A DNA stretch of 64,000 nt from NCBI RefSeq assembly GCF_000425165.1, contig NZ_AULG01000015.1, positions 1-64,000 of the forward strand, read 5' to 3'. Under the pieces are notes generated by a model. The model did no database searches and was not told the DNA's origin. It saw nothing but the letters and a program-made list of their open reading frames with translations. Both the position numbers and the translations under genes were made by a program. This DNA is from Photobacterium halotolerans DSM 18316. Lineage in GTDB: Bacteria > Pseudomonadota > Gammaproteobacteria > Enterobacterales > Vibrionaceae. Shown here in pieces: positions 32,622 through 41,323 of this stretch (positions are counted from its first letter, which is position 1; every line of letters begins with the position of its first letter).

Positions 32622-33098
32622 TTAGCGATAAAGCTTACGGAAGAATTTTGACGTGAGCGTGTAGTCGTAACGGAGCTGGATCAGCGAATAAATTAATGTC
32701 GAGCCGGCCACTGTTCCCCAGGGGTAGAAGAAAAAGAGGATGCAGCCAAACAACATAGTGGCTTTTTCAGCCCAGGGGTGGCGGATCAAGAGTCCGTATC
32801 CGGCAGTGAGGTGAAGCACTATCATCAACACAGCCAGCAGCACCATAGCGAAATTGTTGGTTTCTATGTTCATGATGCCGTCGATGGCGGCCTGAAACCC
32901 TGAAACGATTCCCCATATCAGCCAGATAATCGCGTAAAGGGCATGAAAACCTATCGCCAGCCTGAATTTGAGTGAGTATTTCGAGCGCAGAGCATCGTGA
33001 GACTGCGATTGTTCGCCCTCAGTACATTTTTTACACATTTCTACCGGAGTACCGTCAGGTTTATCCAGCGTTCGAACACCGCATTGTACGCAGTACAT
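32622..33098 (-). CDS. Zinc-ribbon membrane protein, unknown function
   Basis: This 158-aa protein has an N-terminal zinc ribbon, MYCVQCGVRTLDK with MCKKC (two CxxC pairs, residues 3-25). Four hydrophobic segments follow (FHALYAIIWLIWGIVSG, FAMVLLAVLMIVLHLTAGYGL, ATMLFGCILFFFYPWGTV, TLIYSLIQL). Such ribbon-plus-membrane proteins are common and mostly uncharacterised. The start has no strong ribosome site. Confidence 0.65.
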   Translation of the reverse strand: MYCVQCGVRTLDKPDGTPVEMCKKCTEGEQSQSHDALRSKYSLKFRLAIGFHALYAIIWLIWGIVSGFQAAIDGIMNIETNNFAMVLLAVLMIVLHLTAGYGLLIRHPWAEKATMLFGCILFFFYPWGTVAGSTLIYSLIQLRYDYTLTSKFFRKLYR

Positions 33099-33498
33099 TA
33101 TTTACGCACCACTTGCCTGTTTATCGCACCGCATTTTATTACGATAGCTGTAGTTGCCAATTTACAGATACAAAGCTTCATGAGTTAACGACATTTCCCA
33201 ACAAATATAATTTCATATAATGCCGTGTTCTTTAACATTTTCATGTCAGTTTTTCGCTTTTATAGTGTTTGAAATGATGAAATTGCTGTGGGGGTCTCAT
33301 TTTGATGAATTAAATGTACTGTTACATAAGATTATGAAATTTAAGGTTTATGTAAATTAGGGTTCCATGAAGTAAATGTGGCGACCGTCGGCAATATACT
33401 TTCTGACTTTTCCATGTTTAATGGAAAAGCAAGTGACTGCTTATATTTTGTTGACGAGAGCATTGAATAGATTTGATGAATCTGTTTCTCTGCGGATC
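33099..33498. other. 400-bp gene-free region with two inverted repeats
   Basis: This AT-rich stretch separates two minus-strand genes. TTACATAA (33322-33329) and TTATGTAA (33348-33355) form an inverted repeat. CTTTTCCAT (33407-33415) and ATGGAAAAG (33421-33429) form a perfect 9-bp hairpin with loop GTTTA, possibly a terminator after the HD-GYP gene. No coding sequence is supported. Confidence 0.5.
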
Positions 33499-34479
33499 TT
33501 ATTCAGGCCACTTGTTTTTCAAATCAAGTAATTCTGACTGGCAACGCGCAAAGGCCTCTACAAGAACCGGGTCGAAGTGAGTACCGCTATTTTTACAGAT
33601 ATAGTCAGAAGCCTCTTCAATGCTCCAGGCCGGCTTGTAAGGGCGTTTACTGGTCAGGGCATCAAATACATCGGCAATGGCTGTTATACGCGCCTCAACG
33701 GGAATAGCTTCTGCCTGTAAACCGTAGGGGTAGCCTGTACCATCCCATTTTTCATGATGATAGACGGCGATATTTCTGGCCATCTGCATCAGTTCGGAGG
33801 GGTCATTGCCCAGAATTTCTGCCCCTATCAGGGTATGGCGCTGCATAATTTGCCACTCTTCATCAGACAGTGCCCCTTTCTTTTGCAGAATATGATCCGG
33901 GATACCAATTTTGCCGATATCATGCATGGGTGATGCGTGCAGCAGGGTTTCTGACCATGCCGGGCTGTAACCTGCGGCTCTTGCAATGGTGTGGGCATAA
34001 TGACTCATACGGATAACGTGATGGCCCGTTTCGTTATCTTTATATTCTGTCGCTCTGCTCAGTTTTTGTACTACGGAAAGCCGCGTTGATTTCAGCTCGT
34101 CCATTTTGACCAGCGACAGCTGATTTTTCACCCGGGCCCGGACAACGGGCGGGCTGACGGGTTTGGTGATGAAATCGACGGCACCTAATGCAAAACCTTG
34201 TGTTTCATCTTTGGTGTCTGACAGTGCGGTCACGAAGATCACCGGAATGTGTTTGGTGTCGGGTACGGTTGAAAGCTGCTCAATAACCTCATAGCCGGAC
34301 AGGCCTGGCATCATAATATCCAGCAGGATCAGATCGGGTTTTTCTGTGTTAGCCAGCGCAATCGCGCGGCTGCCGTCCCGGGCGAATAGCAGACGGTAAT
34401 CCGATGCCAGAATATTTTTCAGCACTTGCAAATTGGCAGGTTCATCATCCACGACCAGAAGGGTTTTACGTTCATCCAT
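33499..34479 (-). CDS. Response regulator with HD-GYP phosphodiesterase domain
   Basis: This 326-aa protein has an N-terminal receiver with phospho-acceptor Asp54 (LILLDIMMPGLSGYE) and Lys106, then an HD-GYP domain with HDIGKIGIPDHIL (His186-Asp187) and HHEKWDGTGYPYGL (241-254). All metal ligands and the GYP signature are present, so it should hydrolyse cyclic-di-GMP when activated. It begins one base after the hybrid kinase stop, with its GAGGCATAAC ribosome site inside the kinase's last codons, so the two are translationally coupled partners. Confidence 0.92.
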   Translation of the reverse strand: MDERKTLLVVDDEPANLQVLKNILASDYRLLFARDGSRAIALANTEKPDLILLDIMMPGLSGYEVIEQLSTVPDTKHIPVIFVTALSDTKDETQGFALGAVDFITKPVSPPVVRARVKNQLSLVKMDELKSTRLSVVQKLSRATEYKDNETGHHVIRMSHYAHTIARAAGYSPAWSETLLHASPMHDIGKIGIPDHILQKKGALSDEEWQIMQRHTLIGAEILGNDPSELMQMARNIAVYHHEKWDGTGYPYGLQAEAIPVEARITAIADVFDALTSKRPYKPAWSIEEASDYICKNSGTHFDPVLVEAFARCQSELLDLKNKWPE

Positions 34480-34480
34480 G

Positions 34481-37405
34481 TTATGCCTCTACAGTTTGCT
34501 GGCTGATGAGATAGTTATTCAGCAGCGTGGCTGCCAGGTCCAATTCAAAATCGCTCATGGCGGATTCCACTTCCATAGCCAGTTCTGCGGGTAGCTGGGA
34601 TTTAACCGCCGCAAAAGCACAATCCGGCATTTCGCCCTGTTCCAGCTGCTGAATGATTTTGCTTATATCGTCAAGGTTGAGCACATCAGCTGTCTGATGC
34701 TCAGGCTCCGCAGAGAAATCCTCTACTGAAGTGAGCAGCAGCGTAATGGCATTAAACATTTCGCGGTATTGAGTAAATAACGGAACGGTATTTTCGTCAC
34801 GCTGTAATGCCTGTTCCAGCTTTTTCATGCAGTGATGAGTACTTGGCATACACAGGTTGCCAGTCACGCCTTTCAGGCGGTGTACATGCGACAGGGCTTT
34901 TGTCTGACCGCCACTGAGCAAGCGAGCCATAAAGTCCGGGTGGTGCTGTGGCTGGCTGATGAATTTCTGTATGGCGGCGAGCTGCGATTGTTCATTGCCC
35001 CAGAGCAGGCGTCCTTTCTCCAGATCGATCAGGGTATCCTGATTGTCGTCTTGTTTCTCAGGGTGAACCGGGGCCTGGGTGATAATCCCTTTCAGGTAAG
35101 CCATTTCCGCTTTCAGCGCAGAGATATCTATTGGCTTGACGGCAAATCCATTCATGCCGGCGGCGAGAGCGTTACGTCTGTCTTTTTCGAGCACACTTGC
35201 CGTTAAAGCAATAATAGGCACTTCTTTTCGTTGCTGTTCCTTTTCATATGCCCGGATGGCTTTGCTGGCTTCCAGACCATTCAGCTCAGGCATCTGAACA
35301 TCCATGAGAACGATATCAATGTGCCTGGATTTATATTGTTCTATGGCTTCTGTTCCGGTTCTGGCCGTGATTAACTGATGATTATCTCTTTTTAATAATC
35401 CTGTCATCAGCTCCAGGTTTTGCTCGACATCGTCTGCCACCAGTATGGTCATCGGTGGTATATGCACATTGTCTGTTGTGCTGTTATCAATCTGAGCAGA
35501 CTGACCCGGTAGTAATGGCAGATCGACACGGAAGGTCGATCCCTGACCGGGCTGGCTGTAGACGGCGATTTTACCGCCCATCAGTTCAATCAGCTGTTTG
35601 GCTATGGTCGTCCCCAGACCTGTGCCGCCAAAGCGGCGCGACATAGTGCTGTCTGCCTGCGAGAAAGGGGCGAAGATGCTATCCAGTCTGTCCGGCGCAA
35701 TGCCAATCCCCGTGTCTTCGACCAGAATAGTGACGCCTTTGGTACGGCTGGAAGTGATGTCCAGCCTGACATAACCCCGCTCGGTGAACTTTACCGCGTT
35801 ACTCAGTAAGTTCAGGATAATTTGCTGAACGCGGAGCGGATCACCCTGGAAATATTCACTGAGCTGCGGGTCATAGCGCATTGTCAGCTCTATGCCTTTT
35901 TTGTTGGCTAACAGAGATTGGGTGGCAATCAATTGCTCACAGATTTGGCGAAGAGAGAAATGGCGGCATTCAAGCTGTGTGGTGCCGCTCTCCAGCTTGG
36001 CAGAATCCAGTACATCATTAAGCAGGTTGAGCAGGGTTTTTGCCGAGTGCCGGATAATGCCAAGGTGTCTTTGCTGTTCGGTGCTCATCTTACCGTCCAG
36101 CATGAGTTCGGAAAAACCGATAATAGCATTCATTGGTGTTCGCAATTCATGACTCATGTTGGCCAGAAAGGTACTTTTTGCCTGAGCCGCAATTTCAGCT
36201 TCTTCTTTGGAGCGGCGCAGATCGGCTTCCATTTGTTTTTGCTTGCTGATGTCTGTGATCACGCCGACAAAGGTGCTGACGCCATTGAGTCTGGATTCGC
36301 CGATAGACAAACGAATCGGCTTCATCAGGCCATTCTTGTGCAGTGCCGTGACTTCTCTGCCAATGCCGATAATGCGCGCTGTCCCGGTTTTGCGGTAATT
36401 CTCCAGGTAGGAATCGTGTGCACTTTGATAAGGTTCTGGCATCAGCATGCTGATGTTCCTGCCAATGACTTCACTCTCGTGATAACCAAAAATACGTTCT
36501 GCAGAGGCATTGAATGAGAGGATAATGCCGCGGTGAGACATTTTAATAATGCCGTCGACGGCGGTATCTATGGTGGCTTTCAGCTCTGCAGCGGTCTCTT
36601 CACTGTGCTGGAGTAATGAGCGGTAGCGGGTCAGGGCGTTAACAGCCGCAATGATCAGGCTCAGGGATACGGTGACAATCGAAATGGTAATGGCCAGTAA
36701 GTAATGACGCTGGCTGCCGGGGATAAATGCCGGATCGGGCTGGCCGACAAAACGGGTCGCTTCCATGGCGGTATAGTGCATGCCTGCAATGGCCAGCCCC
36801 ATGACCACGCTGGCAATGAGCTGAACCTGATAACCTGCCATTGATCGGTGTTTACGCAGACCAAAACTGATCCATAACGCCAGAGTGGCTAATGAGGCGG
36901 CGACAAAAATGGAGAGTGCGAATAAAGCCGGGTCATATTTTAGCGCAGGACCCAGTACCATCGCCGCCATGCCTATGTAGTGCATTGAGCCAATACCCAG
37001 GCCGACGGTTATACCACACAGTATCAGTCGTGCATTACTGACAGCCCGTTTCGTCAGTAAATGGAGCGTTACCCAGGAAGCCAGAAAACTGGGTATGACG
37101 GAAAGCAGGGTAATGCTGATGTCGTAATCCACTGTGGTACACAGTTCGAAGGCCAGCATACCAATGAAATGCATGGCCCAGACACCCACCCCTAACGACG
37201 CTGCACCTGTCAGTATATGCAGGCGGCGCAGTAAGCGGCTGCGGCTCTGTTTAGCCGACTCGGCTAAAGAAAGCGCCAGTAAAGAGGCACCCACAGAGAT
37301 AAGCAAAGAAATGGTAATCAGTGAAAAGTTATATTCACCAGAGACCAGAAGGCTTGGATCTGTGCTGTCGGAGATAAAAAAGCGCGAAAAGAGATCTGCA
37401 ATCAT
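34481..37405 (-). CDS. MHYT-domain hybrid sensor histidine kinase
   Basis: This 974-aa inner-membrane protein begins with seven membrane helices containing three MHYT-type motifs (MHFIGM, MHYIGM, MHYTAM), a domain proposed to bind copper and sense O2, CO or NO. A PAS domain follows (about 275-395), then a HisKA domain with the H-box FLANMSHELRTPMNAI (about 415), an HATPase domain (VEDTGIGI, RFGGTGLGTTIAKQL), a receiver with DIVLMDVQMPE (about 700) and an Hpt domain (SHVHRLKGVTGNL, about 840). It is a full phosphorelay in one chain, and the adjacent HD-GYP regulator is its likely output, linking gas or redox sensing to c-di-GMP. Confidence 0.92.
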   Translation of the reverse strand: MIADLFSRFFISDSTDPSLLVSGEYNFSLITISLLISVGASLLALSLAESAKQSRSRLLRRLHILTGAASLGVGVWAMHFIGMLAFELCTTVDYDISITLLSVIPSFLASWVTLHLLTKRAVSNARLILCGITVGLGIGSMHYIGMAAMVLGPALKYDPALFALSIFVAASLATLALWISFGLRKHRSMAGYQVQLIASVVMGLAIAGMHYTAMEATRFVGQPDPAFIPGSQRHYLLAITISIVTVSLSLIIAAVNALTRYRSLLQHSEETAAELKATIDTAVDGIIKMSHRGIILSFNASAERIFGYHESEVIGRNISMLMPEPYQSAHDSYLENYRKTGTARIIGIGREVTALHKNGLMKPIRLSIGESRLNGVSTFVGVITDISKQKQMEADLRRSKEEAEIAAQAKSTFLANMSHELRTPMNAIIGFSELMLDGKMSTEQQRHLGIIRHSAKTLLNLLNDVLDSAKLESGTTQLECRHFSLRQICEQLIATQSLLANKKGIELTMRYDPQLSEYFQGDPLRVQQIILNLLSNAVKFTERGYVRLDITSSRTKGVTILVEDTGIGIAPDRLDSIFAPFSQADSTMSRRFGGTGLGTTIAKQLIELMGGKIAVYSQPGQGSTFRVDLPLLPGQSAQIDNSTTDNVHIPPMTILVADDVEQNLELMTGLLKRDNHQLITARTGTEAIEQYKSRHIDIVLMDVQMPELNGLEASKAIRAYEKEQQRKEVPIIALTASVLEKDRRNALAAGMNGFAVKPIDISALKAEMAYLKGIITQAPVHPEKQDDNQDTLIDLEKGRLLWGNEQSQLAAIQKFISQPQHHPDFMARLLSGGQTKALSHVHRLKGVTGNLCMPSTHHCMKKLEQALQRDENTVPLFTQYREMFNAITLLLTSVEDFSAEPEHQTADVLNLDDISKIIQQLEQGEMPDCAFAAVKSQLPAELAMEVESAMSDFELDLAATLLNNYLISQQTVEA

Positions 37406-37684
37406 GATTCATCAAAGACCAGCTATCCGCCACCTGATACGTGATAACCGGTTAGGTAAATGAGTGTTGTATTTTTATGTCAATGGCCGCTCACATTATC
37501 CTGTCGGTCAGGAAGAGTAAACCATTGAAACGTTAGTAAGTGCTAATAATCAACACAATATCAATAAACAGTGATTACCTTATGAACTGATATTCTTATT
37601 ATTGTTGAAGACAAATTTGTACAAGATTGAAAAACTGTTTTGGCGTAAAGTGACTGTTTTCGTATTGTGGATAGTGGTAAGGCA

Positions 37685-38461
37685 ATGAAAGAAAAAGAAA
37701 TACCAAAGGAAACGTCTGCCGTTTTACTGACTGGCAAGGAGAAACGGCGGTTGTTCAAGCAAGGTGCACTCGCTGTGATGCCTTTATGTGTAGCCGTTAT
37801 TCCCTGGGGGTTACTTGCCGGTTCCTTTGCTATTGATGCCGGACTGGACGTGTTTCAGAGTGTGGCCATGTCAGCGATAGTGTTTGCCGGGGCGGCGCAG
37901 CTGGTAGCAACCGGGTTACTGAAAGCCGGGATCGGTATTGTGACTATCTTACTGACCACCTTTTTTATTACCTCGAGGCATTTGTTGTACAGCATCACGA
38001 TGCGAAACGTGATCAGCCCGCTTCCGCTTCGCTGGCGGCTGGGTTTGGGTTTTCTTCTGACCGATGAGCTTTTTGCCTTGTGTGGTAATCAGTCCCCGCA
38101 GCGTTTTCAGCCCTGGTATGCACTGGGTGCCGGGCTTTGGTTTTATATCAGCTGGAACATTGCCACATTAGCAGGCATTTTCGCGGGAAAATTTATCCCG
38201 AATCTGGACAGCCTGGGCCTGGATTTTGCCATTGCCGCCACTTTTATCGCTATCGTCGTACCCAGTATCCAGCGCTGGCCGGTGTTGATCACAGTACTGA
38301 TTGCCCTGGTGATGTCAGTGTTAATGGCAGCTCTGAACATAGAAGGCGGGCTGATGATAGCCAGCTTAACCGCGATGTTAGGCGGATATATGTCTGAACG
38401 CTTGATGGGAAATAAATCAATTCACAGTGAAGTAACAGAAAAACAGCAGGAAGAAAAATGA
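37685..38461 (+). CDS. azlC: AzlC-family branched-chain amino acid exporter, large subunit
   Basis: This 258-aa inner-membrane protein has about eight helices. AVMPLCVAVIPWGLLAGSFA and FAGAAQLVATGLLKAGI, then FFITSRHLLYSITM, are AzlC signatures. With AzlD it exports branched-chain amino acids and analogues. The ATG at 37685 follows TAAGG; a GTG six codons upstream is possible. Its end overlaps the azlD start in an ATGA junction, the usual coupled pair. Confidence 0.9.
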   Translation: MKEKEIPKETSAVLLTGKEKRRLFKQGALAVMPLCVAVIPWGLLAGSFAIDAGLDVFQSVAMSAIVFAGAAQLVATGLLKAGIGIVTILLTTFFITSRHLLYSITMRNVISPLPLRWRLGLGFLLTDELFALCGNQSPQRFQPWYALGAGLWFYISWNIATLAGIFAGKFIPNLDSLGLDFAIAATFIAIVVPSIQRWPVLITVLIALVMSVLMAALNIEGGLMIASLTAMLGGYMSERLMGNKSIHSEVTEKQQEEK

Positions 38462-38778
38462 TGATCTGGCTAACTATATTGACAATGACGCTGATTATTT
38501 TCGCAAGTCGATATCTGTTTTTAGACCCCCGATTGCCTATAAAACTGAACTATCAAACTCAGCGGTTTTTAAGTTATTCTAGCCCGGCAGTGTTGACGGC
38601 AATTTGGGCGCCTATTGTTTTTTTGCCCGAGGAGAATACTATTAACATCACGTTTAGTAATCCATATTTAATTGGCGCTGCTGTTGCCATTATAATCGCT
38701 TTGAAAACAAAGAATGTTTTATTAACAGCTGTGATAAGCATGGTGGTGTTTTTTTGCGTGTCATTTTTTATAAAATGA
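38458..38778 (+). CDS. azlD: AzlD-family exporter subunit
   Basis: This 106-aa inner-membrane protein has four helices. It begins MMIWLTILTMTLIIFASRYLF and contains RFLSYSSPAVLTAIWAPIVF, as in AzlD/BrnE small subunits. It overlaps azlC by four bases and needs it to form the exporter. It is noticeably more AT-rich at its 3' end, and the following 160 bp up to the peroxidase gene contain no further gene. Confidence 0.88.
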   Translation: MMIWLTILTMTLIIFASRYLFLDPRLPIKLNYQTQRFLSYSSPAVLTAIWAPIVFLPEENTINITFSNPYLIGAAVAIIIALKTKNVLLTAVISMVVFFCVSFFIK

Positions 38779-38940
38779 GAAATTGTTGTTTATATTTTTG
38801 ATTTAAATGGCTTTCTCTTTTTTGAGAAATGCGGATTTATAAACTTAAGTTATAGTTGGTTAATCAAGCCTTATCGCTCTCAGAGCTGCCCGGTTTTATC
38901 GGGTGGCTGATTTGTGCGTGGAAAAAAGAAGAGGTTAACC

Positions 38941-40500
38941 ATGGCTATGCAAGCATCAAAAGGCAGGCAGCCTGATAAAGTCAGTGCATCTTTAAAATCG
39001 ACGAAAATAATCGGAACATCCGTTCTGGTTATTTCAATGCTGTTTTCATTTAACTCACAAGCTAAAAATGGCAATGAGAATGACTACGATTTACAACCTA
39101 TAGAGGAATTAGGAAAAAGATTATTTTTTGAAAATATCTCTGATCCTAATCGAATGTCTTGTGCGACTTGCCACGCGCCAAGCACGGGCGGTACGTACAA
39201 TGTCTCTGGTGTGAATTTACATCAGGTCGCAGTTACCGGGGCAAGGCCACATTTAAGACCACAAGATTTAGAAGAAGGGCAAGAAAAAACGACGGTGAAA
39301 AATGCCGGGGGGCTGAAGCCGCCGACAAATCAATATGTCAGTTTCCTGCATAACGAAGAAGCCAAAGGTCTGCAAAAACTCCAACTTGCGGGTCAAGGTC
39401 CATGTGGTATTTTTCCTTGTGGCGGTGCGTTTTGGAACGGACGCGCTAATGGTGACATTGTCGAAAATACCAACTTGGTTTTTGATGCTAACGACGCCAG
39501 CTGGCAGAAAAAAACATCTTACTCAAAATACCTTGGTCCCCTCGCTGATCAGGCCTTTGCCAGCCCGTTTTTGAACCCTGTTGAGCAAAACCATAAGAGT
39601 AAAGAAGATGTATGCCTCCAGGTGGAATCCACCAGATGGGGTAAAGAGTTGTATTATCAGTCATGGGGTGTGAGTTTATCTTGTCAGTCTGAAGATGAAT
39701 CGGCCACGGCATTTGCACGCTTTGCTGTTGCTCTGGCGGCATGGCAAATGTCTGAAGATAACAATCGCTTTAACTCAAAACGGGATATTGCTCTTGCAGA
39801 AGACGACAATCAACAATTCCCGTTAGCTGGATTCACCGACCTGGAAAACGAAGGACATGACCTGTTCTATGGCCAGGCTGGGTGTGTTATTTGCCATAAC
39901 AGCAACGGTGCCAATGGGACGCATCCCCTTGAACGGTATACCGATGACAGCTATCACGCGATTGGTGTGCCAAGAAACTATGAGTTACCGGGTTCACCAT
40001 TACCGGATATCGGGTTACATCCCACATTGTTAAACCTGGGGTTGAACCCGAATGCCAATTTACCATTTCCTCCGTTTTTTATTCAGAATGCCTTTATTGG
40101 CGCCCACAAAACACCCACATTGCGCAATGTCGATAAACGTCCGGGGAAAGGATTTACCAAAGCATATGCCCACAATGGCTGGTTTAAGAGTCTGGAAAGT
40201 ATTGTGCATTTCTACAATACCTCAGATGTTGACGGTCAGACCGCATTAGATTTTGGTGTGACACGCTGCCCCGCGAGTATCGTGACTGAAAAAGAGGCGC
40301 TGGCGAATAATTGCTGGCCTGCACCTGAAGTGCCCGATGCACCGTTATTGACCATTGGTGGTGTAACAGGTGATCTGGGATTAACGGCTCATGAAGAAGC
40401 GGCTCTCGTTGCTTACCTGAAAACGCTCACAGATACCACGACAGTGGTGGCACCTAAACCATACAAAAGCTCCGGCAACCCATCGAAAAATGGGAAGTAA
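38941..40500 (+). CDS. Di-haem cytochrome c peroxidase-like protein
   Basis: This 519-aa exported protein has a signal segment near residues 20-42 (IIGTSVLVISMLFSFNSQA) and two haem-binding motifs, CATCH (74-78) and CVICH (315-319). IEELGKRLFFENISDPNRMSC, the GAHKTPTLRNVDKRP segment and AYAHNGWFKSLESIVHFYN are CcpA/MauG features. It is longer than CcpA by about 180 residues, so it may be a MauG-like oxidase rather than a housekeeping peroxidase. It acts in the periplasm. GAAGAGG precedes the chosen ATG. A strong terminator follows. Confidence 0.87.
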   Translation: MAMQASKGRQPDKVSASLKSTKIIGTSVLVISMLFSFNSQAKNGNENDYDLQPIEELGKRLFFENISDPNRMSCATCHAPSTGGTYNVSGVNLHQVAVTGARPHLRPQDLEEGQEKTTVKNAGGLKPPTNQYVSFLHNEEAKGLQKLQLAGQGPCGIFPCGGAFWNGRANGDIVENTNLVFDANDASWQKKTSYSKYLGPLADQAFASPFLNPVEQNHKSKEDVCLQVESTRWGKELYYQSWGVSLSCQSEDESATAFARFAVALAAWQMSEDNNRFNSKRDIALAEDDNQQFPLAGFTDLENEGHDLFYGQAGCVICHNSNGANGTHPLERYTDDSYHAIGVPRNYELPGSPLPDIGLHPTLLNLGLNPNANLPFPPFFIQNAFIGAHKTPTLRNVDKRPGKGFTKAYAHNGWFKSLESIVHFYNTSDVDGQTALDFGVTRCPASIVTEKEALANNCWPAPEVPDAPLLTIGGVTGDLGLTAHEEAALVAYLKTLTDTTTVVAPKPYKSSGNPSKNGK

Positions 40501-40519
40501 TAACAAGAACGATAAAAAG

Positions 40520-40545
40520 AAAAGCGAGATGATGATCTCGCTTTT
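40520..40545 (+). terminator. Intrinsic terminator after the di-haem peroxidase
   Basis: AAAAGCGAGAT (40520-40530) and ATCTCGCTTTT (40535-40545) form a perfect 11-bp stem with loop GATG that ends in T residues. The A-rich 5' side makes it bidirectional. Confidence 0.9.
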
Positions 40546-40560
40546 GGTTGTCACCCCTAA

Positions 40561-40581
40561 ACCACCGCCTATGGCGGTGGT
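40561..40581. terminator. Second hairpin between the convergent genes
   Basis: ACCACCGCC (40561-40569) pairs perfectly with GGCGGTGGT (40573-40581) across loop TAT. It lies just beyond the stop of the minus-strand secreted-protein gene and probably backs up termination. The T-run is short. Confidence 0.55.
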
Positions 40582-40593
40582 GATCGTTTTGTC

Positions 40594-41130
40594 TTACTTC
40601 CTTGGCCCCACTGGCACCATGATGTGTTCATAGGGGGTGCCTTTCCACATCACATATGGCCCGCCGTTATTGGGATCGGTGGGAAGCGAATCGAGTAAGG
40701 TTTTGTCTGGTGTGATAATCATTAAATGTGGTCCTTCAACCACCCATTGGTTATCTGCCGTTTTACCTTCCGCATAAGGGTCGATATTGCTTGCGCCGCC
40801 GTCACCAGCCAGCATGTAAGAAATACCTATGCTTTTAATTTCAACGGGTTCTTTTTTCATCCAGGCTTGTGCCCATTCCATCCAGGGGCCATCCATACAC
40901 ATAGGGGCTGTCCCTTTCAGCTGAGGAGGTGTTGGAAAGCAAGTGTAGGTACTGGAGCCTTTTTGTAAGACATTGTTATCCCAGTCCATTACGGTGACTT
41001 TCTCTCTGAGTGTGGGAGGAGCTGCACTCAATGCATCATCCAGCATTGCTTGTTTGTCATCGGCACTGACGATAGCAGGGATCCCTGCTGTCACAAGCAC
41101 TACCAGAGGCAGATATCTGGCAAATTTCAT
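40594..41130 (-). CDS. Secreted protein of unknown function
   Basis: This 178-aa protein has a signal peptide (MKFARYLPLVVLVTAGIPAIVSA, cleaved at about residue 23). The mature domain contains DWDNNVLQKGSSTYTCFPTP, PMCMDGPWMEWAQAW, GISYMLAGDGGASNIDPYA, GPHLMIITPD and PYVMWKGTPYEHIMVPV, conserved-looking motifs of an uncharacterised proteobacterial secreted family. Two cysteines could form one disulfide. AAGGATAACGGT precedes the ATG. It converges on the di-haem peroxidase gene, so any functional link is unproven. Confidence 0.6.
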   Translation of the reverse strand: MKFARYLPLVVLVTAGIPAIVSADDKQAMLDDALSAAPPTLREKVTVMDWDNNVLQKGSSTYTCFPTPPQLKGTAPMCMDGPWMEWAQAWMKKEPVEIKSIGISYMLAGDGGASNIDPYAEGKTADNQWVVEGPHLMIITPDKTLLDSLPTDPNNGGPYVMWKGTPYEHIMVPVGPRK

Positions 41131-41323
41131 ACCGTTATCCTTAGTCGAATGACGGTGCTGAGCAGGTAACGAGTAAAGTATAGTCGGCTGGCTGCCAGGC
41201 AGTTAATCATTTATTCAGTGACAAAAAGACCACAAAAACGAGTGCTTATAGCGGCCTGACTAACTATATTGACGTAAGTATCCGCATCTTCAAGACGTGT
41301 TCATAACGATAACAACATAAGGC

